In this document: positions 32,655 through 40,853 of the stretch, piece after piece
Layout: each line of letters begins with the position of its first letter
How positions within the stretch are numbered: position 1 is the stretch's first letter
NCBI GenBank assembly: GCA_963803115.1
Contig: CAWDLN010000006.1
Coordinates: 310,001 to 374,000, forward strand
Direction: 5' to 3'
From: DATBGZ01 sp963803115
GTDB taxonomy: Bacteria > Actinomycetota > Actinomycetes > Mycobacteriales > Micromonosporaceae
Length of the DNA: 64,000 nucleotides
Program-made: the position numbers and the translations under genes
The notes under the pieces: generated by a model
The model's input: only the letters and a program-made list of their open reading frames with translations
Told to the model about the DNA's origin: nothing
Databases searched by the model: none

Positions 32655-33983
32655 TTGCTCTCCGCCTTTCTCAGTGCGTTTCGTACGCCTGACCTGCGCA
32701 AGAAGATCCTCTTCACCTTGGGGATCATCGCGGTGTACCGGCTCGGGGCGACCCTCCCCAGCCCGGGCGTCTCGTTCGCGAACGTCCAGAAGTGCATCGA
32801 GGCCACTCAGGGCGCGGATACGACCGGTGTCTATACACTGCTGAACCTTTTCTCAGGCGGTGCACTCCTACAGCTGTCGGTGTTTGCGCTCGGGATCATG
32901 CCGTACATCACGGCGAGCATCATCCTGCAGCTGCTGACCGTCGTCATTCCGCGACTGGAACTGCTGAAGAAGGAGGGCCAGTCAGGCCAGGCGAAGATCA
33001 CCCAGTACACCCGGTACCTGACGCTGGGCCTGGCGATCCTGCAGTCCTCGGCGTTTGTCGCGCTCGCCAAGTCCGGCCAGCTGTTCCAGGGCCTGTGCAC
33101 CGACACTCCGGTCATCCCCGACAACACCGGGCTCGGCCAGCCGCTGACGCTCATCACGCTCGTGATCACTATGACCGCCGGCACCGGCGTGGTCATGTGG
33201 CTCGGTGAGCTGATCACCGACCGGGGTGTGGGCAACGGCATGTCCGTGCTGATCTTCACCTCGATCGCTGCCCGCCTTCCCACCGAGGGTTGGCAGATCA
33301 AGGAGGCGAGGGGCTGGGCGACGTTCTTCGGCATCCTGGCCGTGGGCGCCGTGGTCATCGCGCTGGTGGTCTTCATCGAGCAGGCGCAGCGCCGGATCCC
33401 CGTCCAGTACGCGAAGCGGATGATCGGGCGTCGCATGTACGGCGGCACGTCCACGTACATTCCGCTCAAGGTCAACCAGGCCGGCGTCATCCCGGTGATC
33501 TTCGCCTCATCGCTGCTTTACCTACCGCAGCTTGTACTCGGATTCATGGACCGGAACAACCCGAACGCGTTCTACACGTTCGTGAACGACTACATCGTCA
33601 ACCCGAAGCACTGGGTCAACATCACGCTGTTCTTCCTGCTGATCGTGTTCTTCACATACTTCTACGTCGGGATCACGTTCAACCCGACCGAGGTCGCGGA
33701 CAACATGAAGCGGTACGGCGGCTTCGTTCCCGGCATCCGGCCGGGCAAGCCCACGGCGGATTACCTCGACTTCATCCTGAGCCGGATCACGCTGCCCGGC
33801 GCCATGTATCTGGGCATCATCTCGGTGCTACCCAATCTGTTCATCAACCTCGTCGGTGGACAAAAACAGAACTTCCCGTTCGGCGGCACCGCAGTGCTGA
33901 TCATCGTCGGCGTCGGGCTGGAGACGGTCAAGCAGATCGAAAGCCAGCTCATGCAGCGCAACTACGAAGGGTTCCTGCGGTAG
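32655..33983 (+). CDS. secY: Preprotein translocase subunit SecY
   Basis: This is the channel subunit of the Sec translocon, 442 residues from a TTG start with an aggaggaag site. The N-terminus MLSAFLSAFRTPDLRKKILFT and the ten hydrophobic segments are normal. Family signatures are GIMPYITASIILQLL (TM2) and TYFYVGITFNPTEVADNMKRYGGFVPGIRPG, the cytosolic loop needed for SecA. It starts an operon with adk and map. Confidence 0.98.
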   Translation: MLSAFLSAFRTPDLRKKILFTLGIIAVYRLGATLPSPGVSFANVQKCIEATQGADTTGVYTLLNLFSGGALLQLSVFALGIMPYITASIILQLLTVVIPRLELLKKEGQSGQAKITQYTRYLTLGLAILQSSAFVALAKSGQLFQGLCTDTPVIPDNTGLGQPLTLITLVITMTAGTGVVMWLGELITDRGVGNGMSVLIFTSIAARLPTEGWQIKEARGWATFFGILAVGAVVIALVVFIEQAQRRIPVQYAKRMIGRRMYGGTSTYIPLKVNQAGVIPVIFASSLLYLPQLVLGFMDRNNPNAFYTFVNDYIVNPKHWVNITLFFLLIVFFTYFYVGITFNPTEVADNMKRYGGFVPGIRPGKPTADYLDFILSRITLPGAMYLGIISVLPNLFINLVGGQKQNFPFGGTAVLIIVGVGLETVKQIESQLMQRNYEGFLR

Positions 33984-34064
33984 CGTCGGCGCTCCGCTGA
34001 TGGGTCCAGCTGGAGTAGTCGAGATGTATCGAGGATGGCCAAGCGTCGGAGGGGTGGTGATCCC

Positions 34065-34718
34065 ATGAGACTCGTGCTTGTGGGACCACCGGGAGCCGGC
34101 AAGGGCACTCAGGCCGAATTCATCGCAGCCCACGTCGCCGTGCCGAAGATCTCAACCGGTGACATCTTCCGGGCGAACGTCGCCGGAGGCACGCCGCTCG
34201 GGATCGAGGCCAAACGGTACATGGATGGCGGCCAACTCGTGCCCGATGAGGTCACCATCAACATGGTCCGGGACCGGCTCGCCGAGCGCGACGCAGGCGA
34301 CGGGTTCTTGTTGGACGGCTTCCCGCGCACGCTGACGCAGGCGACTGCCTTGGACAAGCTGCTCGCCGACCTGGGCGTTGCGTTGGATATCGTTCTGGAG
34401 CTCGTCGTCGACAACGATGAGGTGATCCGTCGCCTGTCCGGCCGTTGGACCTGCCGGGGCTGCGGCAAGATCTGGCATGAGGCGTTCGACCCGCCCACCC
34501 ACGAAGGTGTATGCGACCGCTGCGGCGGAGCGCTCTACCAGCGTGATGATGACAAGGCCGAGACGGTGGCGGAGCGGCTTCGGGTCTACGCCCGCGACAC
34601 GGCGCCGCTGATCGACTTCTATGCTGCCCAGGGCAAGCTCGTCGGGATCGACGCCACCGGCCCGGTGGAAGACGTGACCGAGCGCGCCAAGGACGCGCTT
34701 CGGTCGTACGGGGGATGA
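34065..34718 (+). CDS. adk: Adenylate kinase, zinc-LID type
   Basis: This enzyme interconverts ATP + AMP and 2 ADP. It has 217 residues from the ATG at 34065, chosen for the ggagggg site. The P-loop is GPPGAGKGTQ, the NMP-binding segment starts KISTGDIFR, and DGFPRT is intact. The LID carries CRGCGKIWH and CDRCGG, a four-Cys zinc site. The stop overlaps map (ATGA). Confidence 0.97.
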   Translation: MRLVLVGPPGAGKGTQAEFIAAHVAVPKISTGDIFRANVAGGTPLGIEAKRYMDGGQLVPDEVTINMVRDRLAERDAGDGFLLDGFPRTLTQATALDKLLADLGVALDIVLELVVDNDEVIRRLSGRWTCRGCGKIWHEAFDPPTHEGVCDRCGGALYQRDDDKAETVAERLRVYARDTAPLIDFYAAQGKLVGIDATGPVEDVTERAKDALRSYGG

Positions 34719-35566
34719 CTACCAGCATGTTCCGCCGGCAGTTGATGATTCAGTACAAGACCCCGGAGCAGATCGACAAGATGCGAGCTGCCGGGCTCGT
34801 CGTCGCCCAGGCGCTTTCGGCCATGCGTGAGGCGGTCGCCCCCGGTGTCTCGACGGCCAAGCTCGACAGCATCGCGGCCGAAGTGATCAGGTCGAACGGG
34901 GCGATCCCGTCGTTCCTGGGCTACCACGGCTACCCCGCGACGATCTGCTCCTCGGTGAACAACCAGGTGGTGCACGCGATCCCGAGCCCAGCCCAGGTAC
35001 TGAACGACGGCGATCTGATCTCCATCGACTGCGGCGCCATTCTTGACGGCTGGCACGGCGATGCGGCGATCACCGTGGGGGTCGGGGACGTGGCGCGGGC
35101 ACTGCTGCATCTGACGACCGCGGCCGAGGACGCCCTGTGGGTTGGAATCGCCGCGGCCGCTCGCGGACTGACGTCCGGACATGGCCGGTTGACGGACATC
35201 TCACGTGCGGTCGAGACGTCGATCCGGCGGTCCGGCCGCTACGGCATTGTTGATGGTTACGGCGGCCACGGCATCGGCACGGAGATGCACCAGGACCCAC
35301 ACGTGCTCAACCATGGTCGACCCGGACGGGGACCCAAGCTCGTTCCCGGCCTCTGCCTGGCCATCGAACCGATGATCACAATGGGGTCCCCCCGTACGAT
35401 CGAACTCTCCGACGGGTGGACCGTGGTCACCCAGGACGGCTCGGTCGCGGCTCACGTGGAGCACACGGTGGCCCTGATGTCCGACGGGGTCTGGGTGCTG
35501 ACCGCTGAGGATGGCGGGCGGGATCGCTTAGGTAACCTCGTAAGCGCCGCCTCGGTCGCTCGCTGA
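34715..35566 (+). CDS. map: Methionine aminopeptidase, type I
   Basis: It removes the initiator Met from nascent proteins. The 283-residue protein has the five di-metal ligands Asp105, Asp116, His185, Glu218 and Glu249 and the substrate-binding His87 (VVHAIP), spaced as in other type I enzymes. The start overlaps the adk stop. A C-terminal extension of about 20 residues follows the core. Confidence 0.97.
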   Translation: MTTSMFRRQLMIQYKTPEQIDKMRAAGLVVAQALSAMREAVAPGVSTAKLDSIAAEVIRSNGAIPSFLGYHGYPATICSSVNNQVVHAIPSPAQVLNDGDLISIDCGAILDGWHGDAAITVGVGDVARALLHLTTAAEDALWVGIAAAARGLTSGHGRLTDISRAVETSIRRSGRYGIVDGYGGHGIGTEMHQDPHVLNHGRPGRGPKLVPGLCLAIEPMITMGSPRTIELSDGWTVVTQDGSVAAHVEHTVALMSDGVWVLTAEDGGRDRLGNLVSAASVAR

Positions 35567-35868
35567 CCAACATCCTTTCGCAACCTTCAGGACTTGGGCC
35601 TTTGGGAGCGTTCCCACCCTCCCGCGTCTTCAAGAGTTGCGAGGTCGGATCGTCGAGTTGGCGTTGATCCATATGTCCGCGTATAGTCGTCGGCGGCGCA
35701 CAGCGTCAAGTCCGGCATGCCCGTCTTACACAGGTGCGCTTCCCTGTGCGGTCGGCCGCCGGGTTCCGCGGCTGGCGCGGGCGGCCCTCTACCGCTCGTG
35801 ATGACAATGTGCGTCCGACCGTGTCACCCACGGTTGCGTCATGAAACCAACGTCAGGTAGCGGAGGAT
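35567..35868. other. 302-bp region between map and infA
   Basis: It holds a probable promoter (35658-35687) and a leader of about 175 nt before infA. No terminator after map and no further gene were recognised. Confidence 0.6.
35658..35687 (+). promoter_or_regulatory. Probable infA operon promoter
   Basis: TTGGCG (35658-35663), an 18-bp spacer and TATAGT (35682-35687) form a good principal-sigma promoter in the only AT-enriched part of the spacer. Confidence 0.6.
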
Positions 35869-36090
35869 ATGCCGAAGAAAGACGGTGCCATCGAGATCGA
35901 GGGCCGCGTGATCGAGCCACTCCCGAACGCGATGTTCCGGGTCGAGCTCGCCAACGGTCACAAGGTCTTGGCCCACATCAGCGGCAAGATGCGGCAGCAC
36001 TACATTCGCATCCTGCCCGAGGACCGGGTCGTCGTGGAGCTTTCGCCCTACGACCTGACCAGGGGGCGGATCGTCTACCGCTACAAGTGA
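35869..36090 (+). CDS. infA: Translation initiation factor IF-1
   Basis: This OB-fold factor occupies the A-site during initiation. The 73-residue protein MPKKDGAIEIEGRVIEPLPN includes NAMFRVELANGHKVLAHISGK and ends LSPYDLTRGRIVYRYK. It is full length and precedes rpmJ as usual in actinobacteria. Confidence 0.98.
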   Translation: MPKKDGAIEIEGRVIEPLPNAMFRVELANGHKVLAHISGKMRQHYIRILPEDRVVVELSPYDLTRGRIVYRYK

Positions 36091-36213
36091 CGGGCGGACT
36101 CGAACACCCGCGACGCGGGGCTCGAGTAGCGCCGGAAACCACCGAGCCCGGGTTCGTGCCGGTCGTCGACCGGGACCGGATCAGGGCGTGACCAACGAAG
36201 TAAAGGCATACCG

Positions 36214-36327
36214 GTGAAGGTCAAGCCGAGCGTCAAGAAGATCTGCAACAAGTGCCGGATCATCCGGCGCCACGGTCGGGTCATGGTCATCTGCTCTGAC
36301 CCGCGCCACAAGCAGCGCCAGGGTTAG
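36214..36327 (+). CDS. rpmJ: 50S ribosomal protein L36
   Basis: The 37-residue zinc-ribbon protein starts at a GTG: MKVKPSVKKICNKCRIIRR, followed by HGRVMVICSDPRHKQRQG. The ligands are Cys11, Cys14, Cys27 and His32, so this is the zinc-binding form. It sits between infA and rpsM, as expected. Confidence 0.96.
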   Translation: MKVKPSVKKICNKCRIIRRHGRVMVICSDPRHKQRQG

Positions 36328-36482
36328 TCCGGCGCGACAACTACATACGTCCGCTCCAGCCGCGCGGGCTCGCACGCCGAGTGCGACGCGAGACTGACCC
36401 CCGGTCGGAGGCCGGGGCCCCACCCGGGCAGGTGGGGAAGGAGCGGGCACAGACCTCCTGACAACAAGGAGTACGCCCGCAC

Positions 36483-36863
36483 ATGGCACGTCTAGTCGGC
36501 GTCGATCTCCCCCGCGAGAAGCGGCTCGAGATCGCGCTCACCTACGTCTTCGGGATGGGCCGTACGCGCGCGAACGCGACGCTCGTGGCGACCGGCATCA
36601 GTCCCGACAAGCGAGCCAAGGACCTGACCGACGACGAAATCGTGCAGCTTCGCGATTTCATCGAGGCCAACTACAAGGTCGAAGGTGACCTGCGCCGCGA
36701 GGTCGCCGCCGACATCCGGCGCAAGGTGGAGATCGGTTGCTACGAGGGCATCCGGCATCGCCGCGGCCTGCCGGTGCGCGGTCAGCGCACCCGTACCAAC
36801 GCCCGTACCCGCAAGGGTCCCAAGCGTACGGTCGCCGGCAAGAAGAAGCCGGGCAAGAAGTAA
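36483..36863 (+). CDS. rpsM: 30S ribosomal protein S13
   Basis: S13 forms bridges from the 30S head to the 50S. The 126-residue protein MARLVGVDLPREKRLEIALT has GIRHRRGLPVRGQRTRTNAR and a Lys-rich tail. An aaggag site lies upstream of the ATG. Confidence 0.98.
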   Translation: MARLVGVDLPREKRLEIALTYVFGMGRTRANATLVATGISPDKRAKDLTDDEIVQLRDFIEANYKVEGDLRREVAADIRRKVEIGCYEGIRHRRGLPVRGQRTRTNARTRKGPKRTVAGKKKPGKK

Positions 36864-36904
36864 CCAGCCGCCAAACCACGGACTAACACGGAGCGCATAC
36901 AGAT

Positions 36905-37312
36905 ATGCCAACTAAGGCACGTACCGGCCCCGCCGCCAAGAAGGTGCGGCGCAAGGAACGGAAGAACGTCGCGCACGGGCAGGCGCACATCAAGAGCACG
37001 TTCAACAACACCATCGTCTCCATCACGGATCCGACCGGCGCCGTCGTGTCATGGGCCTCGGCCGGGCAGGTCGGCTTCAAGGGGTCGCGCAAGTCGACCC
37101 CGTTCGCCGCGCAGCTCGCCGCCGAGGCGGCCGCCCGCCGGGCGATGGAGCACGGCATGCGTAAGGTCGACGTCTTCGTGAAGGGACCCGGCTCCGGTCG
37201 GGAGACCGCCATCCGTTCGCTCACCGCTGCGGGCCTCGAGGTCGGGACGATCTCCGACGTCACGCCGCAGCCGCACAACGGGTGCCGTCCGCCGAAGCGT
37301 CGTCGGGTCTGA
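36905..37312 (+). CDS. rpsK: 30S ribosomal protein S11
   Basis: S11 is a platform protein near the Shine-Dalgarno helix. The 135-residue protein includes HIKSTFNNTIVSITDPTGAV and the terminal DVTPQPHNGCRPPKRRRV. rpsD follows after 16 bp. Confidence 0.98.
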   Translation: MPTKARTGPAAKKVRRKERKNVAHGQAHIKSTFNNTIVSITDPTGAVVSWASAGQVGFKGSRKSTPFAAQLAAEAAARRAMEHGMRKVDVFVKGPGSGRETAIRSLTAAGLEVGTISDVTPQPHNGCRPPKRRRV

Positions 37313-37328
37313 GGCAGGAGAGATAGAC

Positions 37329-37956
37329 ATGGCTCGTTACACAGGTGCCGACTGCCGCCGCTGCCGTCGAGAGAAGATGAAGCTGTTCCTCAAGGGCTCC
37401 AAGTGCGATGGGCCGAAGTGCCCGTTCGAGTCGCGGCCCTTCCCGCCCGGCCAGCACGGCCGTGGTCGGACGAAGGAGAGCGAGTATCTGCTGCAGCTTC
37501 GCGAGAAGCAGAAGGCCCGCCGCATCTACGGCGTGTTGGAGAAGCAGTTCCGCACGTACTACGAGGAAGCCAACCGCCGCCACGGCAAGACGGGCGAGGA
37601 GCTCCTCAAGATCCTTGAGTCTCGGCTGGACAATGTCGTGTACCGCGCCGGCTACGCCAAGTCGCGAGACATGGCCCGGCAGCTTGTTAAGCACGGCCAC
37701 TTCACCGTGAACGGACACAAGGTTGACATCCCGTCGTACCGGGTGTCGGAGAAGGACATCGTGCAGGTCCGCGAGTCCTCGGCGGAGCTCACCCCGTTTG
37801 TGGTGGCCCGGGCCGAGGCGGGTGCCCGCATGGTGCCGGCCTGGCTGGAGCCGATTCCGAGCCAGATGAAGAATCCTGATCCATTCGCTTCCGGCCCGTG
37901 CCGCCATCGACACGCAGGTTCAGGAGCAGTTAATAGTCGAGCTCTACTCGAAGTAA
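37329..37956 (+). CDS. rpsD: 30S ribosomal protein S4 (single-base frameshift near 3' end)
   Basis: S4 is a primary assembly and fidelity protein. The ATG gives MARYTGADCRRCRREKMKLF, with CRRC and CDGPKC as zinc-type Cys pairs, and the S4 RNA-binding domain ESRLDNVVYRAGYAKSRDMA. At VPAWLEPIPSQMK the frame fails. With one A removed at 37872-37873 it continues ILIHSLPARAAIDTQVQEQL and IVELYSK, stopping at 37954-37956. The uncorrected frame runs to 37985. Corrected length is 208 residues. Confidence 0.9.
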
Positions 37957-38002
37957 TGCTCAGGATCTCCGTGATCATGAGCTGAAGTGGTACAAATCGT
38001 GT

Positions 38003-38028
38003 CGATCATGTTCTGCGGGACATGATCG
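38003..38028. repeat. CGATCATGT/ACATGATCG dyad between rpsD and rpoA
   Basis: Perfect 9-bp arms (38003-38011 and 38020-38028) are separated by 8 bp. Similar GATCATG dyads lie after truA and near rplA. It could be a weak terminator or a protein-binding site. Confidence 0.6.
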
Positions 38029-38080
38029 ATGCGGCAGGAAGGCGTCATATAGCGGGCGCCCCGAACAAAGGAAGAATCCA

Positions 38081-39103
38081 GTGCTGATCTCACAGCGGCC
38101 GTCTCTCACCGAAGAGGTAGTCAACGAGACGCGGTCCAAGTTCACCATCGAACCGCTCGAGCCCGGCTTCGGCTACACGCTCGGCAACTCGCTCCGCCGT
38201 ACCCTGCTCAGCTCCATCCCGGGCGCGGCCGTCACCAGCATCAAGATCGACGGCGTGCTGCACGAGTTCACCACGATCCCCGGTGTCAAGGAGGACGTGG
38301 TCGAGCTCGTGATGAACATCAAGGACCTTTGCGTCAGCTCGGAGCACGACGAGCCCGTGTCGATGTACCTGCGCAAGCAGGGTCCGGGCGACGTGACCGC
38401 GGGCGACATTCAGCCGCCGGCCGGTGTCACCGTGCACAACCCCGAGCTGAAGCTCGCCACGCTCAACGGCAAGGGCCGCCTGGACATGGAGCTCACCGTC
38501 GAGCGCGGCCGCGGCTACGTGAGCGCGGCGCAGAACAAGCAGCCCGGTCAGGAGATCGGCCGGATCCCGGTCGACTCGATCTACTCGCCGGTGCTCAAGG
38601 TGACCTACCGTGTCGAGGCGACGCGGGTCGAGCAGCGTACCGACTTCGACCGGCTCATCATCGACGTCGAGTCGAAGCCATCGATCACGCCGCGCACGAT
38701 GCTGGCAAGCGCCGGTTCCACTTTGGTCGAGCTCTTCGGCCTGGCCCGGGAACTGGACGAGACCGCCGAGGGTATCGACATTGGACCGTCCCCTCAGGAC
38801 GCTCAGCTCGCCGCCGATCTGGCCCTGCCCATCGAGGAGCTGGACCTGACCGTACGGTCGTACAACTGCCTCAAGCGCGAGGGCATCAACTCGGTCGGCG
38901 AACTGATCGCCCGTACCGAGGCCGACCTGCTCGACATCCGCAACTTCGGGCAGAAGTCCATCGACGAGGTCAAGATGAAGCTCGCCGGCATGGGTCTGGG
39001 TCTCAAGGACTCGGCGCCGGTGTTTGATCCCGCGCACGTGGTGGACACCTTCGCCGACGTCGACTACGACGCCGACGACTACCGCGAGACCGAACAGCTG
39101 TAA
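38081..39103 (+). CDS. rpoA: DNA-directed RNA polymerase subunit alpha
   Basis: The 340-residue subunit starts at a GTG (MLISQRPSLTEEVVNETRSK) behind aaaggaag. The N-terminal assembly domain has EPLEPGFGYTLGNSLRRTLL. A linker separates it from the C-terminal domain (PIEELDLTVRSYNCLKREGI, SVGELIARTEADLLDIRNFG), which contacts UP elements and activators. An acidic tail follows. Confidence 0.98.
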   Translation: MLISQRPSLTEEVVNETRSKFTIEPLEPGFGYTLGNSLRRTLLSSIPGAAVTSIKIDGVLHEFTTIPGVKEDVVELVMNIKDLCVSSEHDEPVSMYLRKQGPGDVTAGDIQPPAGVTVHNPELKLATLNGKGRLDMELTVERGRGYVSAAQNKQPGQEIGRIPVDSIYSPVLKVTYRVEATRVEQRTDFDRLIIDVESKPSITPRTMLASAGSTLVELFGLARELDETAEGIDIGPSPQDAQLAADLALPIEELDLTVRSYNCLKREGINSVGELIARTEADLLDIRNFGQKSIDEVKMKLAGMGLGLKDSAPVFDPAHVVDTFADVDYDADDYRETEQL

Positions 39104-39203
39104 CGCCAACATCCGCCCGCGATCTTGCAGTCTGAGCCAGCTTGGTTTTTCGCTGGCGAAGACGGAAAGATCCAACGCCAATCGCCATCAAGGAGCACCA
39201 ACG

Positions 39204-39923
39204 ATGCCTCAGCCGACCAAAGGCCCTCGCCTCGGTGGCAGCCCCGCGCACGAAAGGCTGATGCTGGCGAACCTCGCCACGTCGCTGTTCAAGCACGGAC
39301 AGATCACTACGACCGAGACGAAGGCCCGTCGCCTGCGTCCGTTCGCGGAGCAGCTCATCACCAGGGCGAAGCGGGGCGACCTGGCGTCGTTCCGGCGGGT
39401 CCTGCGGGTCATCCACGAACTGGACGTCGCGTACAAGCTGCGGGACGAGATCGCACCGCAGTTCGCCACGCGCAACGGCGGCTACACCCGCATCATCAAG
39501 GCGGGCGTCCGTAAGGGCGACGCGGCCCCGATGGCCGTGATCCAGCTTGTGGAGGAGCTTGAGGTGTCGGCACCGTCGCCGGCCAAGAGCGCCAAGACCA
39601 CTGCTCGGCGAACCGAGCGGGCCGACGCAGTCGCCGCACTAGCCGGTGAGACCGACGAGGAAGCTCCGGCTCGTGGCAAGGCGTCCAAGGCCGCCAAGGC
39701 CGGTGCGGGTGTGGCCGCGGCTACGGCTGCGGATTTCGAGGATGAGAACGACGAGGACGTCGACGACCTCGACGAGTCCGATGTGGACGAAGACGACGAC
39801 GAAGACCTCGAGGACCTCGACGACCTCGATGAGTCCGATGACGACGACGATGAGTCCGATGAGGACGATGACGAGTCCGATGAGGACGATGAGGACGAGG
39901 ACGACGAGAACGCCAAAGCCTAA
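39204..39923 (+). CDS. rplQ: 50S ribosomal protein L17 with long acidic tail
   Basis: The 239-residue protein is twice the size of the L17 core. The ATG at 39204 gives MPQPTKGPRLGGSPAHERLM behind an aaggagc site. Core features TETKARRLRPFAEQLITRAK and the terminal VIQLVEELE end near residue 120. An Ala/Lys/Arg linker is followed by a polyacidic tail: about 47 of the last 63 residues are Asp or Glu, with repeats of DESDEDDD type. The tail codons alternate gac/gat/gag and look like slippage-prone repeats. Confidence 0.96.
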   Translation: MPQPTKGPRLGGSPAHERLMLANLATSLFKHGQITTTETKARRLRPFAEQLITRAKRGDLASFRRVLRVIHELDVAYKLRDEIAPQFATRNGGYTRIIKAGVRKGDAAPMAVIQLVEELEVSAPSPAKSAKTTARRTERADAVAALAGETDEEAPARGKASKAAKAGAGVAAATAADFEDENDEDVDDLDESDVDEDDDEDLEDLDDLDESDDDDDESDEDDDESDEDDEDEDDENAKA

Positions 39924-39944
39924 GGCCGTCGCTGCTCCATCGGT

Positions 39945-39980
39945 CAAGACCTGCTCCCATACACCCGGGGGCGGGTCTTG
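39945..39980 (+). promoter_or_regulatory. Hairpin overlapping the truA start
   Basis: CAAGACC (39945-39951) is complementary to GGTCTTG (39974-39980), whose last three bases are the truA TTG start codon. The loop is 22 nt, with internal CCC/GGG pairing possible. It could terminate rplQ transcripts or hide the truA start. Confidence 0.45.
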
Positions 39981-40808
39981 ACTCGTTCCGAAGCGGCAGC
40001 CACCCGCGTCCGGCTGGACCTGGCATACGACGGCACCGATTTCGCCGGTTGGGCCGCGCAGCCCGGTCAGCGTACGGTGGCCGGTGTCCTCACCGATGCC
40101 TTGGTACGGATCCTCGGCGCCGACGGCGCGACTGGTCTCACCGTTGCCGGCCGCACGGACGCGGGCGTACACGCGACCGGTCAGGTCTGCCATGTCGACG
40201 TTTCCCGTGAACGGTGGCAGGCCCTGGACGGCACGCTTGTCCAGCGGCTGGCCCGGCTGCTACCGCCGGATCTGCGCGTCTCTCATGTAAACGAGACATC
40301 TCCATATTTCGACGCTCGATTCTCTGCGCTGTGGCGCCGGTATCAGTACCGGGTCTGCGATGCCCCCGAGGGGGCACCACCGCTGCGCCACCGTGACACC
40401 CTGAGTTGGCGCAGCCGGCTCGACCTCGATCCGCTCAACGCGGCGTCAACTGGGTTGACGGGTGAGCACGACTTCGCCGCCTATTGCCGGCGCAAGGAGA
40501 ACGCCACCACGGTGCGGGCGGTCACTACCCTCGCCTGGCATCGGGATCCGGACGGGATCGTGGTCGCCACTGTCGCCGCTGACGCATTCTGCCAAGCGAT
40601 GGTGCGCAGCCTCGTCGGCGCGCTGCTGGCCGTCGGCGACGGCCGGCGACCGGTCGCTTGGCCGGCGTCGCTGCTCGACCGCGGCGATCGCGCGGGCGAG
40701 GTCATGGTCGCGCCCGCGCACGGGCTGACGCTTGTCGCCGTGGGCTATCCCGATGACCCCTTGGATTACGCTCGGCGTGCCGAGATCACGCGCAACCGCC
40801 GGGCATGA
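39978..40808 (+). CDS. truA: tRNA pseudouridine(38-40) synthase TruA
   Basis: It isomerises uridines in the tRNA anticodon arm. The 276-residue protein begins at a TTG (the only reasonable start before the conserved RVRLDLAYDGTDFAGWAAQP). The catalytic Asp61 lies in GRTDAGVHA. Further family segments are FDARFSALWRRYQYRV, GEHDFAAYCRR and FCQAMVRSLVGALLAVG. It follows rplQ as in most actinobacteria. Confidence 0.96.
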   Translation: MTRSEAAATRVRLDLAYDGTDFAGWAAQPGQRTVAGVLTDALVRILGADGATGLTVAGRTDAGVHATGQVCHVDVSRERWQALDGTLVQRLARLLPPDLRVSHVNETSPYFDARFSALWRRYQYRVCDAPEGAPPLRHRDTLSWRSRLDLDPLNAASTGLTGEHDFAAYCRRKENATTVRAVTTLAWHRDPDGIVVATVAADAFCQAMVRSLVGALLAVGDGRRPVAWPASLLDRGDRAGEVMVAPAHGLTLVAVGYPDDPLDYARRAEITRNRRA

Positions 40809-40809
40809 A

Positions 40810-40843
40810 CCCCATCGCCATGATCCGTTCGATCATGACGGGG
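40810..40843. terminator. Bidirectional terminator-like dyad after truA
   Basis: CATGATC (40819-40825) and GATCATG (40831-40837) form perfect arms around 5 nt, flanked by CCCC and GGGG that can extend pairing. It lies between two convergent genes. Confidence 0.6.
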
Positions 40844-40853
40844 AGGCGTCGGT

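Noticed and set aside
39740..39916. Minus-strand poly-Ser open frame opposite the rplQ tail
   Set aside because: It is the shadow of the Asp/Glu codons on the plus strand; no start, function or family match.
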